DNA of 64,000 nucleotides, taken from positions 62,001-126,000 of the forward strand of contig CAMYLA010000002.1 in assembly GCA_947259095.1 (NCBI GenBank), read 5' to 3'. Each line of letters starts with the position of its first letter. The stretch's first letter is position 1. Shown here in pieces: positions 45,033 through 53,581 of this stretch. The notes beneath the pieces are model-generated. The model did not search any database. It was not told the origin of the DNA and saw only the letters and a list, made by a program, of their open reading frames with translations. The stretch comes from an uncultured Acidimicrobiaceae bacterium (GTDB taxonomy: Bacteria > Actinomycetota > Acidimicrobiia > Acidimicrobiales > SZUA-35). The position numbers and the translations under genes were made by a program.

Positions 45033-46064
45033 ATGGCGGCCCGCGGCACCGGGCCGTCCCGGGGTCGGATCGGAGCCGCCGGTCGAGCGCTCGAGCCGGT
45101 GCTGTTTCCCGAGCGTCTCGATGGGATCCTGGACGGGAGCAGCAGGCTGTCGGTTGCGCTCCACGGCAAGCTGCACGGCCTCCCCTGCTCGGCCATGACG
45201 TATCGGGGCCGGTTGGTGATCGACCGCTTCGCCGTGGCACTGCTCCCCACCCTGGCCTCGACTCCCAAGGTGCCGGCCGCGGCTTGCCGGCCGGAGGTGG
45301 TTGCGCTCGGGGTCGAGCACTATGACGTGCCAACCGACCCAGGTCTGCATCGACTCGGCCGGGCGATCCCCGAGAGCGAGGCGCTCGTCGCGCAGTATCA
45401 GGACGAGGCGCTGGCCTGGGCCGACACCAGCATGTCGGTCTTCGCCGACCGGCACCGCCAACTCGTCCCGGTACGGGCCCGACGGGCCGACCTGCTCCGG
45501 CAGGTGGGTGACGAGCAAGCGGTCGTCGACATGTACCGGGAGAGCTTCGAGGCCACCCCGACACCGGAGACCTTCCGCCTGTTCGTCGAGGCGGCTCCCC
45601 GCCCCACGGAGGCGCGGCGAAAGGCCATCGATCACGTCCTGAGCCTCCTCCCGATGATCGACGACGAGGATGGTGAGCCCGCCGAGCCAACGATCGGCAG
45701 ACCGATAACCAGCCGCGCCGCGACTGGTGCCGTCGCCGTACTGCTGGCGGCCGGCGACGACCACCAAGCCTGGTCAGTGGCCCTGGTCCACGGTGCAACC
45801 GACAGCGAGTGGCGGCGAATGGCCGAACAACGGCAGATCTCCGACCCCGAGTCGGCCATCTCGGTGATGGCCCTCGAAACCGAGCGGGCCATTGAGCGGA
45901 AGGACCGATCGGGCTATCGAACGGCGGTCCAGCTGCTGGAGCGGATCGAGCGACTGGCCACCAAGGCGAACAAGCCGGAGCTCCACCGTGATCTGGTCGA
46001 TGAGATCACCATCCGCCACCACCGCAAATCGAGCCTCATGGCACTGCTTCGCGCCGGCAACTGA
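45033..46064 (+). CDS. chimeric protein: CHAT-like N-terminal half joined to a SWIM-protein/DUF6880-like tail
   Basis: A 343-residue frame (also open upstream to 44,943, where LVVTGYAADRTETELVELDD fits the first strand of a CHAT domain). Residues to about 110 follow CHAT order: LYxxLFPERL-like helix, LSVALHGKLHGLPCSAMTYRG, VIDRFAVALLPTLAS, PEVVALGVEHYD. The catalytic His and Cys of CHAT peptidases should follow but do not. From about residue 135 the protein resembles the helical C-terminus of SWIM zinc-finger/DUF6880 proteins (YRTAVQLLERIERL ... HRKSSLMALLR). So it is probably a fusion of two truncated genes; whether it is made is unknown. Confidence 0.5.
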   Translation: MAARGTGPSRGRIGAAGRALEPVLFPERLDGILDGSSRLSVALHGKLHGLPCSAMTYRGRLVIDRFAVALLPTLASTPKVPAAACRPEVVALGVEHYDVPTDPGLHRLGRAIPESEALVAQYQDEALAWADTSMSVFADRHRQLVPVRARRADLLRQVGDEQAVVDMYRESFEATPTPETFRLFVEAAPRPTEARRKAIDHVLSLLPMIDDEDGEPAEPTIGRPITSRAATGAVAVLLAAGDDHQAWSVALVHGATDSEWRRMAEQRQISDPESAISVMALETERAIERKDRSGYRTAVQLLERIERLATKANKPELHRDLVDEITIRHHRKSSLMALLRAGN

Positions 46065-46132
46065 ACTCCTGGACCAGGGCCGAGCGACCGTGGGCTCGGC
46101 GGCTCAGCGCATGGTGTGGCTCCTCGTCGCCC

Positions 46133-47779
46133 TCAGGGGGTCCGGCCGGTGAGGGCGACGAGTTCGGTGTCTGCGTCGAACTGAAATCGGTGAGCGGTGA
46201 CGACTGCGCTGCCTTCGTCGATGTGCTCGTCGACGAAGGTCTCGTAGTTCACGATCCGGGTCGAGTCGGTGATGATGTAGACGTGGGGATCGGCCAACAC
46301 GATGTCCATGACGGAGCCGTCGCCCAGCGATGCGACCCGCTGCTCGTACTGGGGTGAGGCGACGAACCAACTTCCGAAGAACATGTCGATGTCCGGGATG
46401 GCCTGTAGTTCGAGCGGGCCGACGAGACGAAGGACATCCGGTGCCTGGAGGAAGAAGGTCCCGTCGGGGTCGAGCTGATCGAGTTCCTCCAGGTAGGCGA
46501 TCGTCCTGGCGGACTGGTCGTTGTTGCGATCGTTGGAGATCGCCAGGTCGGCGGCGCCGGCCACGGCCACCACGCCCAGGAGAACAGCAGCGCCGAGTGC
46601 CACACGACGTCGCTCCGGGGGCGGTTGGAACACGGCCATGGCGGCGAGGGAGAAGACAACCGAAGCCGGTACGTAGAACGGCATGTGGAGATCGAGCGCA
46701 GCGTAGGACAGGAGCACGGCCGCGATCCCCCCGGAGGCGACCAGGATCCAGCGGGATCTCCGATCGGTGGTCACGACGGCGACGAGGCCGACCACGGCCC
46801 CGGTCAGGAAGAGCAGGGGGTGGGTGACCTCTATCTTCTCGATGGCGAGACCTATCGACCGGCGCGAGTCTGCGAGTTCGTCGCTCAGCGCCCGCATGTT
46901 CTCCTTGGAGAAGACGACGGGGTCGATCATCGAGAATCGGGTGAGGAGCACGACGTCGTTGTCGGACCATCCCCGGGCCGCCATTGCCGGGGAGACGCCC
47001 GGAAAGTCGTCGAGACCCGGACTGTCGCTCAGGGTGCCCCTCGTGGCGTTGTAGTCCAGGTACTGTGCCCACGCTTCGTTGCCCTCGTACTTGGCCTGCT
47101 GGTGGACCCAGCCGATGGCGGTGATGGCGGCGGCGACGGCGAGGAAGCAGGCGTGGGCCCGCTTTCGCTCCAGCGGTGGACGACCGAAGGCGAGCCACGG
47201 TCCGGCCACGAGGAGGAGAACGGGCACCATTTCCGAGCGGAGAAGACCTCCGATTCCGACCGCCACACCGGCGACGGCAGCCCGGGTCGACCACCGGTCC
47301 GGTTCGCCCGAGCTGGCGTGGAGAGCGATCCCGGCACTGATGAGCAGTGCGGCGGTGGACGAATACTGCATGGTCATCCAGAGTCGGAGCCCGATACCGA
47401 TGGCGACCGCGGCGGCCATGGCCCATCCGAACAGGGTCTGCGAGGCCCGGTGCGCCAGGAAGGCATACAGGAGCAGCATCCATGCGGCCAGCTGCATCGC
47501 CAGATGGAGTCCGATGTACCAAGGTACGTGCTCGGCCCACCGATACAGCCAGACCAGGGGATCGGTCAGCAGCGGGCGGACCACAACAAGATCGCCGACC
47601 GGCTCACTCCAGAGGGTCCCATTGAGGCTCAAGTGGTAGTAGACGTCGTCGGGACCAGCGAACCTCGGATTGGTCAGCGACACCAGCAGGAACAAGACCA
47701 GGGTCGGTACCACGACAGCGACACGAAACGGACGAACCTCGATTCCGCTCGACGTTCGCGCCTTCAACCGTGCCCACAT
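46133..47779 (-). CDS. polytopic membrane protein, GT-C glycosyltransferase-like
   Basis: About 548 residues from ATG 47779, chosen because the hydrophobic N-terminal helix (RVAVVVPTLVLFLLVSL) starts soon after; the frame is open further but unlike coding sequence. Around 10-11 transmembrane helices, an early loop with GPDDVYYHLSLN (the acidic pair of GT-C enzymes) and a C-terminal extracytoplasmic domain of about 130 residues. Similar proteins transfer lipid-linked sugars at the outer face of the membrane. Substrate unknown; no neighbours help. Confidence 0.65.
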   Translation of the reverse strand: MWARLKARTSSGIEVRPFRVAVVVPTLVLFLLVSLTNPRFAGPDDVYYHLSLNGTLWSEPVGDLVVVRPLLTDPLVWLYRWAEHVPWYIGLHLAMQLAAWMLLLYAFLAHRASQTLFGWAMAAAVAIGIGLRLWMTMQYSSTAALLISAGIALHASSGEPDRWSTRAAVAGVAVGIGGLLRSEMVPVLLLVAGPWLAFGRPPLERKRAHACFLAVAAAITAIGWVHQQAKYEGNEAWAQYLDYNATRGTLSDSPGLDDFPGVSPAMAARGWSDNDVVLLTRFSMIDPVVFSKENMRALSDELADSRRSIGLAIEKIEVTHPLLFLTGAVVGLVAVVTTDRRSRWILVASGGIAAVLLSYAALDLHMPFYVPASVVFSLAAMAVFQPPPERRRVALGAAVLLGVVAVAGAADLAISNDRNNDQSARTIAYLEELDQLDPDGTFFLQAPDVLRLVGPLELQAIPDIDMFFGSWFVASPQYEQRVASLGDGSVMDIVLADPHVYIITDSTRIVNYETFVDEHIDEGSAVVTAHRFQFDADTELVALTGRTP

Positions 47780-47989
47780 CCCGGATGAGCATAGGGGTGT
47801 CGCCGGCGCCTCGACTGTTCCGATAGATTCCGATCTGCGGCGTGGCGCGGAGGCGACGACAATGAAGCTGGCACTCTTTCCCCTGAGCAGGCACATGGCT
47901 GAGGAGGAGCTCTTGTCTCCTACCGCTGCGTGCGGGATCTGCGGTGACCGTCGGAAACGCCGGTCGTCGACCTGCAGCATCGTCCCACG

Positions 47990-48671
47990 GTGACGCTCCT
48001 GCGATGCCATCTTTGCAACGCAGTTTCTGCCTCCCGCATTCCGACCGAGCAGGCTCTCGACGCGTACTACGAGAACTTCTACGAATCGCAACGGCCGTAC
48101 AGCTCCTCGGTACCGGTGTCGAGCGGGTCGACATTCTGGTGATCGAACACGAGGACGAGCTGGCCCAATCGGATGACCCGAGAGTGACCCTGTCGCAGCG
48201 ACGAACACCCGAGCCGTTGCCGGACCAGGAGTTCGACTTCGTCATCGCCGGGGCCGTTCTCGAGCACGTTCCCGACCCGGGCACGATCCTCGTGCAGCTC
48301 TTGGACAGCCTCGTACCGGGTGGGATTCTTACGCCAGGACACCCTATGTCGTCCCGATCATGCGGTTGCTTCGCCCGTTCCGAGTGGTGTGGGATTTCAT
48401 GTATCCCGCACACCTCCACGACCTCGGACCGGACTTCTGGAACACCTTCTTCTCCGAAACGATGCCAGGCTTGCGGTTCGAACTGCTGCAGTCGAAGCCT
48501 TCGATAGTCGAGTTGTCACTGAAGCACAACCTGATCAAGAGCACGGTCGCCCATATCTTGAAGGCCCCGTGGTATGTCCTGAAGAACCGCTACCGAATGG
48601 TCGGTGGGTGGGAGGTCTTCGTCCAGAGTCCAACCGCCCGGGGTTCGCCAGCAAGACGCCGGCGAGCATGA
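47990..48671 (+). pseudogene. SAM-dependent methyltransferase gene, frameshifted
   Basis: Three successive frames are needed. A GTG at 47990 opens LLRCHLCNAVSASRIPTE with DAYYENFYES; then (from about 48,120) EFDFVIAGAVLEHVPDPGTI and LLDSLVPGGIL, the class I methyltransferase motifs II-III; then (from about 48,340) PYVVPIMRLLRPFRVVWDF to WEVFVQSP. The SAM-binding glycine loop is deleted. The 3' end stops close to the first GTGGCAC repeat of the accretion zone. Confidence 0.75.
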
Positions 48672-48746
48672 TCGCGCGAAAGCGGCAGGCGAGCTCTCAT
48701 CCGTTGACCTCTGTTGGCCGGGGGATACCTTGGTTGACCGGCGTCA

Positions 48747-48764
48747 GTGGCACCCCGGTGGCAC
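48747..48764 (+). repeat. GTGGCAC-N4-GTGGCAC repeat, copy 2
   Basis: GTGGCACCCCGGTGGCAC, preceded by GGTTGACCGGCGTCA as in other copies (TTGACC element 10-20 bases before). No tRNA-Ser piece lies to its left, so this copy marks the decayed left end of the array. Confidence 0.8.
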
Positions 48765-48770
48765 GAGTGA

Positions 48771-48899
48771 GCCTGTGACGTGACGACGGAAGTCCTCGGG
48801 CAGATCCTCGACCTCGATCATTTTGGGCCCGGATCATGGCGCGCTGTTCCTCGTCGGACATCTGTCGCCACTCGCTCGCCGGCACCCACTGGAGCTCCC
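48771..48899 (-). pseudogene. small protein A, decayed copy A1
   Basis: Reads ELQWVPASEWRQMSDEEQR then, after a one-base shift near 48,822, MIEVEDLPEDFRRHV. Compared with A2 (57,804) the ATG is lost (TGG), there is a frameshift, and the end runs into the repeat at 48,747. No B partner is present. Confidence 0.75.
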
Positions 48900-49011
48900 A
48901 TCCACGTGGCGCCAGGCTTCCTCAGCCGGTCCTCCGAAGCCGGCGACGCATCGAAGTCACGAGGAGACAGACCAGCCCAGATCCGCCGAGCCCGCTCCAC
49001 AACCCGAGGGG

Positions 49012-49149
49012 TCACTCGGCATCAACGGCCTCACGCTCGGCCCGCCAACCCTCCTACCACTGGATCGCATCCGCAGCTGACATCGTGCGGTCGGTCTGCA
49101 GCCGAGCACGTTCGATCATCGTGAGTTCGCGTGCCTCTTGGCCGGACAT
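49012..49149 (-). pseudogene. small hypothetical protein interrupted by an amber codon
   Basis: From ATG 49149: MSGQEARELTMIERARLQTD, ending AADAIQW, TAG (49054-49056), then EGWRAEREAVDAE and a stop at 49012. The sequence on both sides of the TAG looks like one charged helical protein, so the TAG is probably a TGG mutation. Family unknown. From 49,150 to 49,278 I see no gene. Confidence 0.4.
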
Positions 49150-49278
49150 CCCTCGGTCGTTTCGAAGGCCGGTCACCCTGCGATCGTGCCAGGTGCCATC
49201 AGACCGCTGTCGGGGGCGAGCAGCGAGGCCGGTGGACGGGGCCCGGCACAACCGCATTCGCTGCTGAGCGTGGCACGA

Positions 49279-49310
49279 GCTCGTTGGCTCGTTGGCTCGT
49301 TGGCTCGTTG
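49279..49310 (+). repeat. 8-bp tandem repeat, four copies
   Basis: GCTCGTTG x4, followed by ACCGATCC. It lies 84 bp before the nucleotidyltransferase gene pair. Confidence 0.85.
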
Positions 49311-49393
49311 ACCGATCCGGCCCAGTGTCGCTGAGAGGCTCGGGACTCCGGCCATCACCAGCACTACGCTACAGTGGGAGCGAGAGTCCCACG

Positions 49394-49648
49394 ATGCCAC
49401 CTGCTGACACGACCATCGAAGCCGCCAGACTGCAGCGGCAGATACTGGCCAGCAAGACCGCGGACGAGCGGGCGGCGATGGCCATGGAAATGTCCGAACT
49501 CGTTCGACAGCTCGTGATCGACGGGATACACCTCAGACACCCGGCGATCGCCCCGAACGAACTCACGGTCAAGCTGATCGAGCGACTCCACGGCCGAGAG
49601 CTGGCCGAGGCCGTCCAGGCATCCGGCTTCCTGCGTCATGGAGGCTGA
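49394..49648 (+). CDS. small helical protein coupled to the nucleotidyltransferase
   Basis: 84 residues, ATG 49394 with GGGAGCGAGAG upstream. Helical: EAARLQRQILASKTADERAA, then LVRQLVIDGIHLRHP and LTVKLIERLHGRELAEAV. Its stop lies 11 bases inside the next gene. Small helical proteins of this type precede AbiEii/DUF6036-like nucleotidyltransferases in mobile regions and may be their antitoxin or partner; this is inference. Confidence 0.65.
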   Translation: MPPADTTIEAARLQRQILASKTADERAAMAMEMSELVRQLVIDGIHLRHPAIAPNELTVKLIERLHGRELAEAVQASGFLRHGG

Positions 49649-50195
49649 ACTCCTCCGAACCGTTGTCGACGCCCTCGAAGCCGCCAGCATCCCCCACATG
49701 GTGACCGGATCCCTGGCCAGCGCCATCCACGGTCAACCGCGAGCGACCCGAGACATCGACCTCGTCATCGATCCCGAAGGCTCAGCCGTAGCGCTTCTGG
49801 TCGCCGCCTTCCCCGCCGAGCGGTTCTATGTCGGCGACGTCACCAACGCTGTTGCGCATCGTGACATGTTCAACGTGATCGACGTTACGACCGGCTGGAA
49901 GGCGGACCTGATCATCCGAAAGAATCGACCGTTCAGCCTTGAAGAGTTTGCTCGCCGACGACCGGCAATCATTGCCGGAGTCCAGACCTACGTGTCGACA
50001 CCCGAGGATGCGATCCTTTCGAAGTTGGAGTGGCACTCGATGTCCGCATCCGACATCCAGCGGCGAGACGTGATCGAGATGATTGTCGCCAACCTCGACA
50101 CGCTCGATCGTGAGTACCTCGACCAATGGGCGGCGAAACTCGGCATCGCAGAAGTCTTCGGTACGGTCTGGAACGAAGCACGAGGCGAGCGCTGA
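49638..50195 (+). CDS. nucleotidyltransferase-fold protein (AbiEii/DUF6036-like)
   Basis: A 185-residue protein with MVTGSLASAIHGQPRATRDID followed by LVIDP: the GS and Asp-x-Asp motifs of minimal nucleotidyltransferases (GSLAS, RDIDLVID). VSTPEDAILSKLEW and IQRRDVIEMI are typical of AbiEii/DUF6036 proteins. In type IV-like or MNT systems such enzymes modify tRNA or a partner protein. The 11-base overlap with the upstream small gene points to one operon. Possible toxin-antitoxin or phage-defence cargo of the island. Confidence 0.75.
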   Translation: MEAELLRTVVDALEAASIPHMVTGSLASAIHGQPRATRDIDLVIDPEGSAVALLVAAFPAERFYVGDVTNAVAHRDMFNVIDVTTGWKADLIIRKNRPFSLEEFARRRPAIIAGVQTYVSTPEDAILSKLEWHSMSASDIQRRDVIEMIVANLDTLDREYLDQWAAKLGIAEVFGTVWNEARGER

Positions 50196-50297
50196 CCGTC
50201 TCGACCACGAGACCAGCTGTGCAGGTGTTCGTACTTCAGCGCCTCGGCGGCGATCCCTGGACCGGACGGGGGTCGTGGCTGGTTCACTCTGACCGGC

Positions 50298-50475
50298 CTA
50301 CGTCGAACTCTCGACAGACCCGAGACGGCGGCCGCCCCAGGGGCAGTATGACACCACAACGAGCTCTGGATCATCCCACCAGCCATCGGCCGCCTTGGCC
50401 TCGATCCGTGGAATACCGTGGCCGAACGACGGCAGGTAGCAGTACGGCACCCGGACCTCGTCGACAAACGTCTAG
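50298..50475 (-). pseudogene. fragment of an unknown protein beside the toxin remnant
   Basis: A frame without a good start reads DEVRVPYCYLPSFGHGIPR, AADGWWDDPELVVVSYC and PWGGRRLGSVESST. It follows the E3-type nuclease on the same strand, where an immunity gene would be expected, but has no recognisable similarity. Confidence 0.3.
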
Positions 50476-50487
50476 TACGCCACGGAG

Positions 50488-50887
50488 TCACACACCTCGA
50501 GGTGTGCACAGCAACCCGTGGTCGCCCTGGATTCCCTCGGCATCGGGGAGCCTCCGACCCGGCTCAGCCGGCTCGATCATCTCGCCGGTCACGGGGTCCA
50601 TCGCCCCGAGACGCTGAACGTTCGAGTCATAGACTTCGATCTCGTCGTGTAGCTTGTCCCCATTGGTAGAACCTCTGGTTCGAACCGGTCAGGCCGTTGG
50701 TCCGGATCGAGCCACGATATCGCTGGAAGCTCTGCCAGATCGATGACTCGGACGGCGACGGGTTGATGATCCGCTTGCCAGAATCGTCATCATCCTGGCC
50801 ACCGTCCCGGGCACCGGCTCCGTCGGTGGCCGACTGCGGTTCCGGTTCAGCTGCCGCCGCCGACCGAGCGGGATTCTTCGACAGCAT
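50488..50887 (-). pseudogene. colicin E3-type ribosome-inactivating nuclease domain, frameshifted
   Basis: ATG 50887 opens a charged linker, then SSIWQSFQRYRG, RTNGLTGSNQRFYQW. One extra G in a run of four (plus strand CCCC 50658-50661) breaks the frame; skipping it gives WDKLHDEIEVYDSN, QRLGAMDPVTGEM and EPGRRL. W-D-x-x-H-x-E-x-E is the catalytic pattern of colicin E3-like 16S rRNA nucleases (Asp, His, Glu). An in-frame TAG separates it from a 27-codon frame at 50894-50977 (AELADDPASEVRAAVRNAVE). It is a toxin tail without its delivery domains. Confidence 0.7.
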
Positions 50888-51054
50888 TGCCGACTAGCGG
50901 TCGTCGCGAGCTTCCTCGACGGCGTTCCTCACCGCAGCGCGGACCTCGCTCGCCGGGTCATCAGCGAGCTCAGCCATGCGCCCACGGATTCGCCAGTGAC
51001 CGGAGTGAACCACCGTTGACCCCGACTCTCGGTAGTCCTCTGACCTGGTTTCTT

Positions 51055-51112
51055 GGCGGAGAGAGGGGGATTCGAACCCCCGGAACTGTGAGGGTTCAAC
51101 GGTTTTCAAGAG
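51055..51112 (-). tRNA. tRNA-Ser(UGA) 3' fragment, attachment-site copy 1
   Basis: Reading the minus strand: CTCTTGAAAACCGTTG (anticodon loop with TGA and the 3' stem), a long variable arm closed by AACC/GGTT-like strands (one base shorter here), T arm GGGGGTTCGAATCCCCC, acceptor strand TCTCTCC and GCC. No D arm or 5' half follows. It is a displaced 3' end, as left by integrases that insert in the anticodon region. Confidence 0.82.
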
Positions 51113-51232
51113 ACAGCGGCCCGAGAGGTCGACTCGCCCTCGAACGGGCCAGCTTCCAGCCCTTGCAAGGACCTCCAGACCATCATCCGTTTACCGCTGT
51201 CGACCGCCGAGGCCTACCATCACCCGACGCCA

Positions 51233-51250
51233 GTGGCACCACGGTGGCAC
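51233..51250 (+). repeat. GTGGCAC-N4-GTGGCAC repeat, copy 3
   Basis: Starts 121 bases after the end of the tRNA-Ser core of copy 1; preceded by CCCGACGCCA. A likely integrase arm site. Between 51,251 and 51,396 there is no gene; the bases near 51,265 resemble the end of gene A weakly. Confidence 0.8.
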
Positions 51251-51396
51251 AAGCGAGCGACGACGCTATGCGCTGTGAGGAAGCGAAGAGCCCATGCCGC
51301 GACCGGGGCCAGCCCTGGCCGCCTCGGTCAGTGTCGGTGACGACCAGGCAGGTCGGCGGCTGCGCAAGGACTCGGAGGCGTCGCCTCGCCGGTGGA

Positions 51397-51738
51397 TCAG
51401 CGGACCATCGGCCCGGACGGCGGCACACGGTCGATCGCATCGACCTCGGCCCGGGCCTGGGCCATTGCCACTGCGGCGTCATGGGCCTCGCCGGCAGTGC
51501 GGGCGTCCGAGGGGTGGGGCGGTGGCGGGGAGGCCACCTCCTTCTTCGGGATGATAAGCCAGGCTGCGACATACACGATCGGGAGCAGGGGGAACGTCAG
51601 CAAAGAACCGGCGATAATCCCAACCCGAACCCAAACCGGGTCGATCCCGACGTACTCGGCGATACCGCCGCCGACACCGGTCAGGCCGTCGTGGGTACGG
51701 GTCAATCTGCGGACGGGAACGGGGGTAGTCGATGCCAT
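51397..51738 (-). CDS. PspC domain protein
   Basis: 113 residues. PspC core: RRLTRTHDGLTGVGGGIAEY, VGIDPVWVRVGIIAGSLL, then a transmembrane helix ending VYVAAWLIIPKKE; the tail is Pro/Ala rich and acidic. In the phage-shock system PspC senses membrane stress; stand-alone small versions in actinobacteria have no proven role. AAGGATG ribosome site. Confidence 0.85.
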   Translation of the reverse strand: MASTTPVPVRRLTRTHDGLTGVGGGIAEYVGIDPVWVRVGIIAGSLLTFPLLPIVYVAAWLIIPKKEVASPPPPHPSDARTAGEAHDAAVAMAQARAEVDAIDRVPPSGPMVR

Positions 51739-51945
51739 GGTGACATCCTTGCCCGAGCAGAGCCGAGGGGGTATCGGGAAGGACCCCGATTCGACCCCGA
51801 GAGACCCCGAGGTCGATGTCGGGGATCACCAAGGCCCCCGGCTTGCGAACGAACGGCACCAGCAGCGCCTTCAAACAGTGACGCTGCACAGCAAGGTTGA
51901 CCCCGTCACTCAGTGAGGCGCTTGGGCACCGACGGCCTGGCTCGA

Positions 51946-52479
51946 TCAGTCCAGCTCTGGCCGGTCGGAGTGGTCGTCCGGACCAGGCGTCTGGTCGGAG
52001 ACAATGTCGCCGTCAACGTCGTAGACATCTCGGCGGCGAGGGTTCCCGAACGGGCCGAAGGGTCCGAACGGGCCGCCGTCACCTGCTCCGCCGAGTCCCG
52101 CAACCCGAACGTCGACTCTGCGCCGAAAGAAGGCGATGATCGGTGGCCTCAGGACAGCTCGAATCGGCGGGATCAGCAGTGCAAGACCGACACCGTCTGT
52201 CAGGAATCCCGGTGTCAGCATGAGGGCCGAGGCGAAGAAGATCATGGCTCCGTCGGCCAGATCGTCGGTTGGTATTCGGCCGCCCTGGAGGCTGCCTCTG
52301 ACCCGGCGGATCACGCCTATGCCTTCTCGGCGGACCAGAAAGGCTCCGGCAGCACTGACCGAGATCACCAGAAGGAGCGTCAGAGCCCAGCCGAGTTCTC
52401 CGGCGACCTGGGTGATCAGCCAGATCTCGGCAACCGGTAAAACGATGAAAGCAACGAACAACCAGATCACAACTGTCAT
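51946..52479 (-). CDS. fxsA: FxsA family membrane protein
   Basis: 177 residues. WLFVAFIVLPVAEIWLI, a second helix, GAFLVRREG, then FFASALMLTPGFLTDGVGLA: the order of FxsA proteins (E. coli FxsA relieves exclusion of phage T7 by F plasmids). The tail has a PFGPFGPFGN repeat and is acidic. ATG 52479 begins at the first helix. Divergent from the LLM gene by 70 bp. Confidence 0.88.
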   Translation of the reverse strand: MTVVIWLFVAFIVLPVAEIWLITQVAGELGWALTLLLVISVSAAGAFLVRREGIGVIRRVRGSLQGGRIPTDDLADGAMIFFASALMLTPGFLTDGVGLALLIPPIRAVLRPPIIAFFRRRVDVRVAGLGGAGDGGPFGPFGPFGNPRRRDVYDVDGDIVSDQTPGPDDHSDRPELD

Positions 52480-52549
52480 GGTAGATCGGGAACACTTGTG
52501 GCACCTGGTCGCACCTGCGGCGGCGGGGAACCATGACGTATGGTGGCGC

Positions 52550-53413
52550 ATGAAGATCGGAGCGGTACTTCCCCACAACGAAATCGGCAGTGACCCGGGC
52601 GCCATCAAGGCGTACCTGCAGGGCGTCGAGGAGCTCGGAATGACCCATCTGCTGATCTACGACCACGTGATGGGAGCCGATCCGGACCGATCAGGAGGCT
52701 ACAGCGGGCCGTATGACAAGGACACCGCATTCCATGAGCCTTTCACGTTCTTCGGTTTCGCCGCTGCGGTCACCAACTCGATCGAACTGGTGACGACCGT
52801 GCTGATCCTTCCCCAGCGACAGACGGTATTGGTGGCCAAGCAGGCGGCGGAGGTGGCCATCCTTTCGGAGAACCGGCTTCGGCTTGGGGTTGGCACCGGT
52901 TGGAACAGGATCGAGTATCAAGCGCTCAACGAGGACTTCACCAATCGAGGTGTCCGCCAAGCGGACCAGGTCGAACTGATGCGGAAACTGTGGTCATCGG
53001 ACGCCTTCAGCTACACCAGCAACTTTCACACCATCGACCAGGCCAGCATCAATCCGAGGCCAAGCCAATCGGTGCCGATCTGGTTCGGCGGTTCCGCCCC
53101 GGCGCTACTGAAACGATGCGCACTTCTCGGCGACGGCTGGATGCCCCTGGGAGGGGCCAATGACAAGTCAGCAGCCTTGCTCGATCAGATCCGCGTGCAC
53201 CGCGAAGCCGCCGGCCGCTCGATGGACGATTTCGGTGTCCAGGCCCAAGCACAGTGGGCCGGCGGCGACCCGGACCGATGGACGACACACGCCAAACGAT
53301 GGCGGGAAATCGGCGCGACCCATCTGGCCGTCGCCACCCACAACGCCGGCGAAACCGACGTCGACGGCCACCTCACCCGCATCGCCCAGTACCGAGACGC
53401 CATCTCCGACTGA
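52550..53413 (+). CDS. LLM class F420-dependent oxidoreductase (TIGR03619-like)
   Basis: 287 residues: MKIGAVLPHNEIGSDPGAIK, HLLIYDHVMGAD, TVLILPQRQTVLVAKQAAEV, LRLGVGTGWNRIEYQAL and PIWFGGSAPALLKRCALLGD, as in actinobacterial F420-dependent luciferase-like enzymes. TATGGT lies five bases before the ATG with no ribosome site, so the mRNA may be leaderless. Hydride transfer from F420H2 to an unknown substrate is expected. Confidence 0.86.
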   Translation: MKIGAVLPHNEIGSDPGAIKAYLQGVEELGMTHLLIYDHVMGADPDRSGGYSGPYDKDTAFHEPFTFFGFAAAVTNSIELVTTVLILPQRQTVLVAKQAAEVAILSENRLRLGVGTGWNRIEYQALNEDFTNRGVRQADQVELMRKLWSSDAFSYTSNFHTIDQASINPRPSQSVPIWFGGSAPALLKRCALLGDGWMPLGGANDKSAALLDQIRVHREAAGRSMDDFGVQAQAQWAGGDPDRWTTHAKRWREIGATHLAVATHNAGETDVDGHLTRIAQYRDAISD

Positions 53414-53581
53414 GTCGAAGCTCCGGAGGAGCTTCTCTGGGAGTTCGCCTCCGGCGAACTCGATGGCTCACCAGGGGTACCGGAGAGCCCAATTCTTCCT
53501 CGCTACTTGACCCGCACCGTTCCGCCAGCGGCAAGCAACAGGGATTTTCGGTCGAGTGGCGAAGCGGCTATGCCTTAGGGC

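Noticed and set aside
46133..48208. Longer form of the membrane glycosyltransferase-like gene (691 codons)
   Set aside because: The extra 143 codons are charged, unlike the family, and overlap the methyltransferase remnant on the other strand; ATG 47779 fits the first helix.
51055..51112. tmRNA 3' end
   Set aside because: The variable arm, T arm and anticodon loop CTTGAAA fit tRNA-Ser(UGA); no tmRNA tag frame is present.
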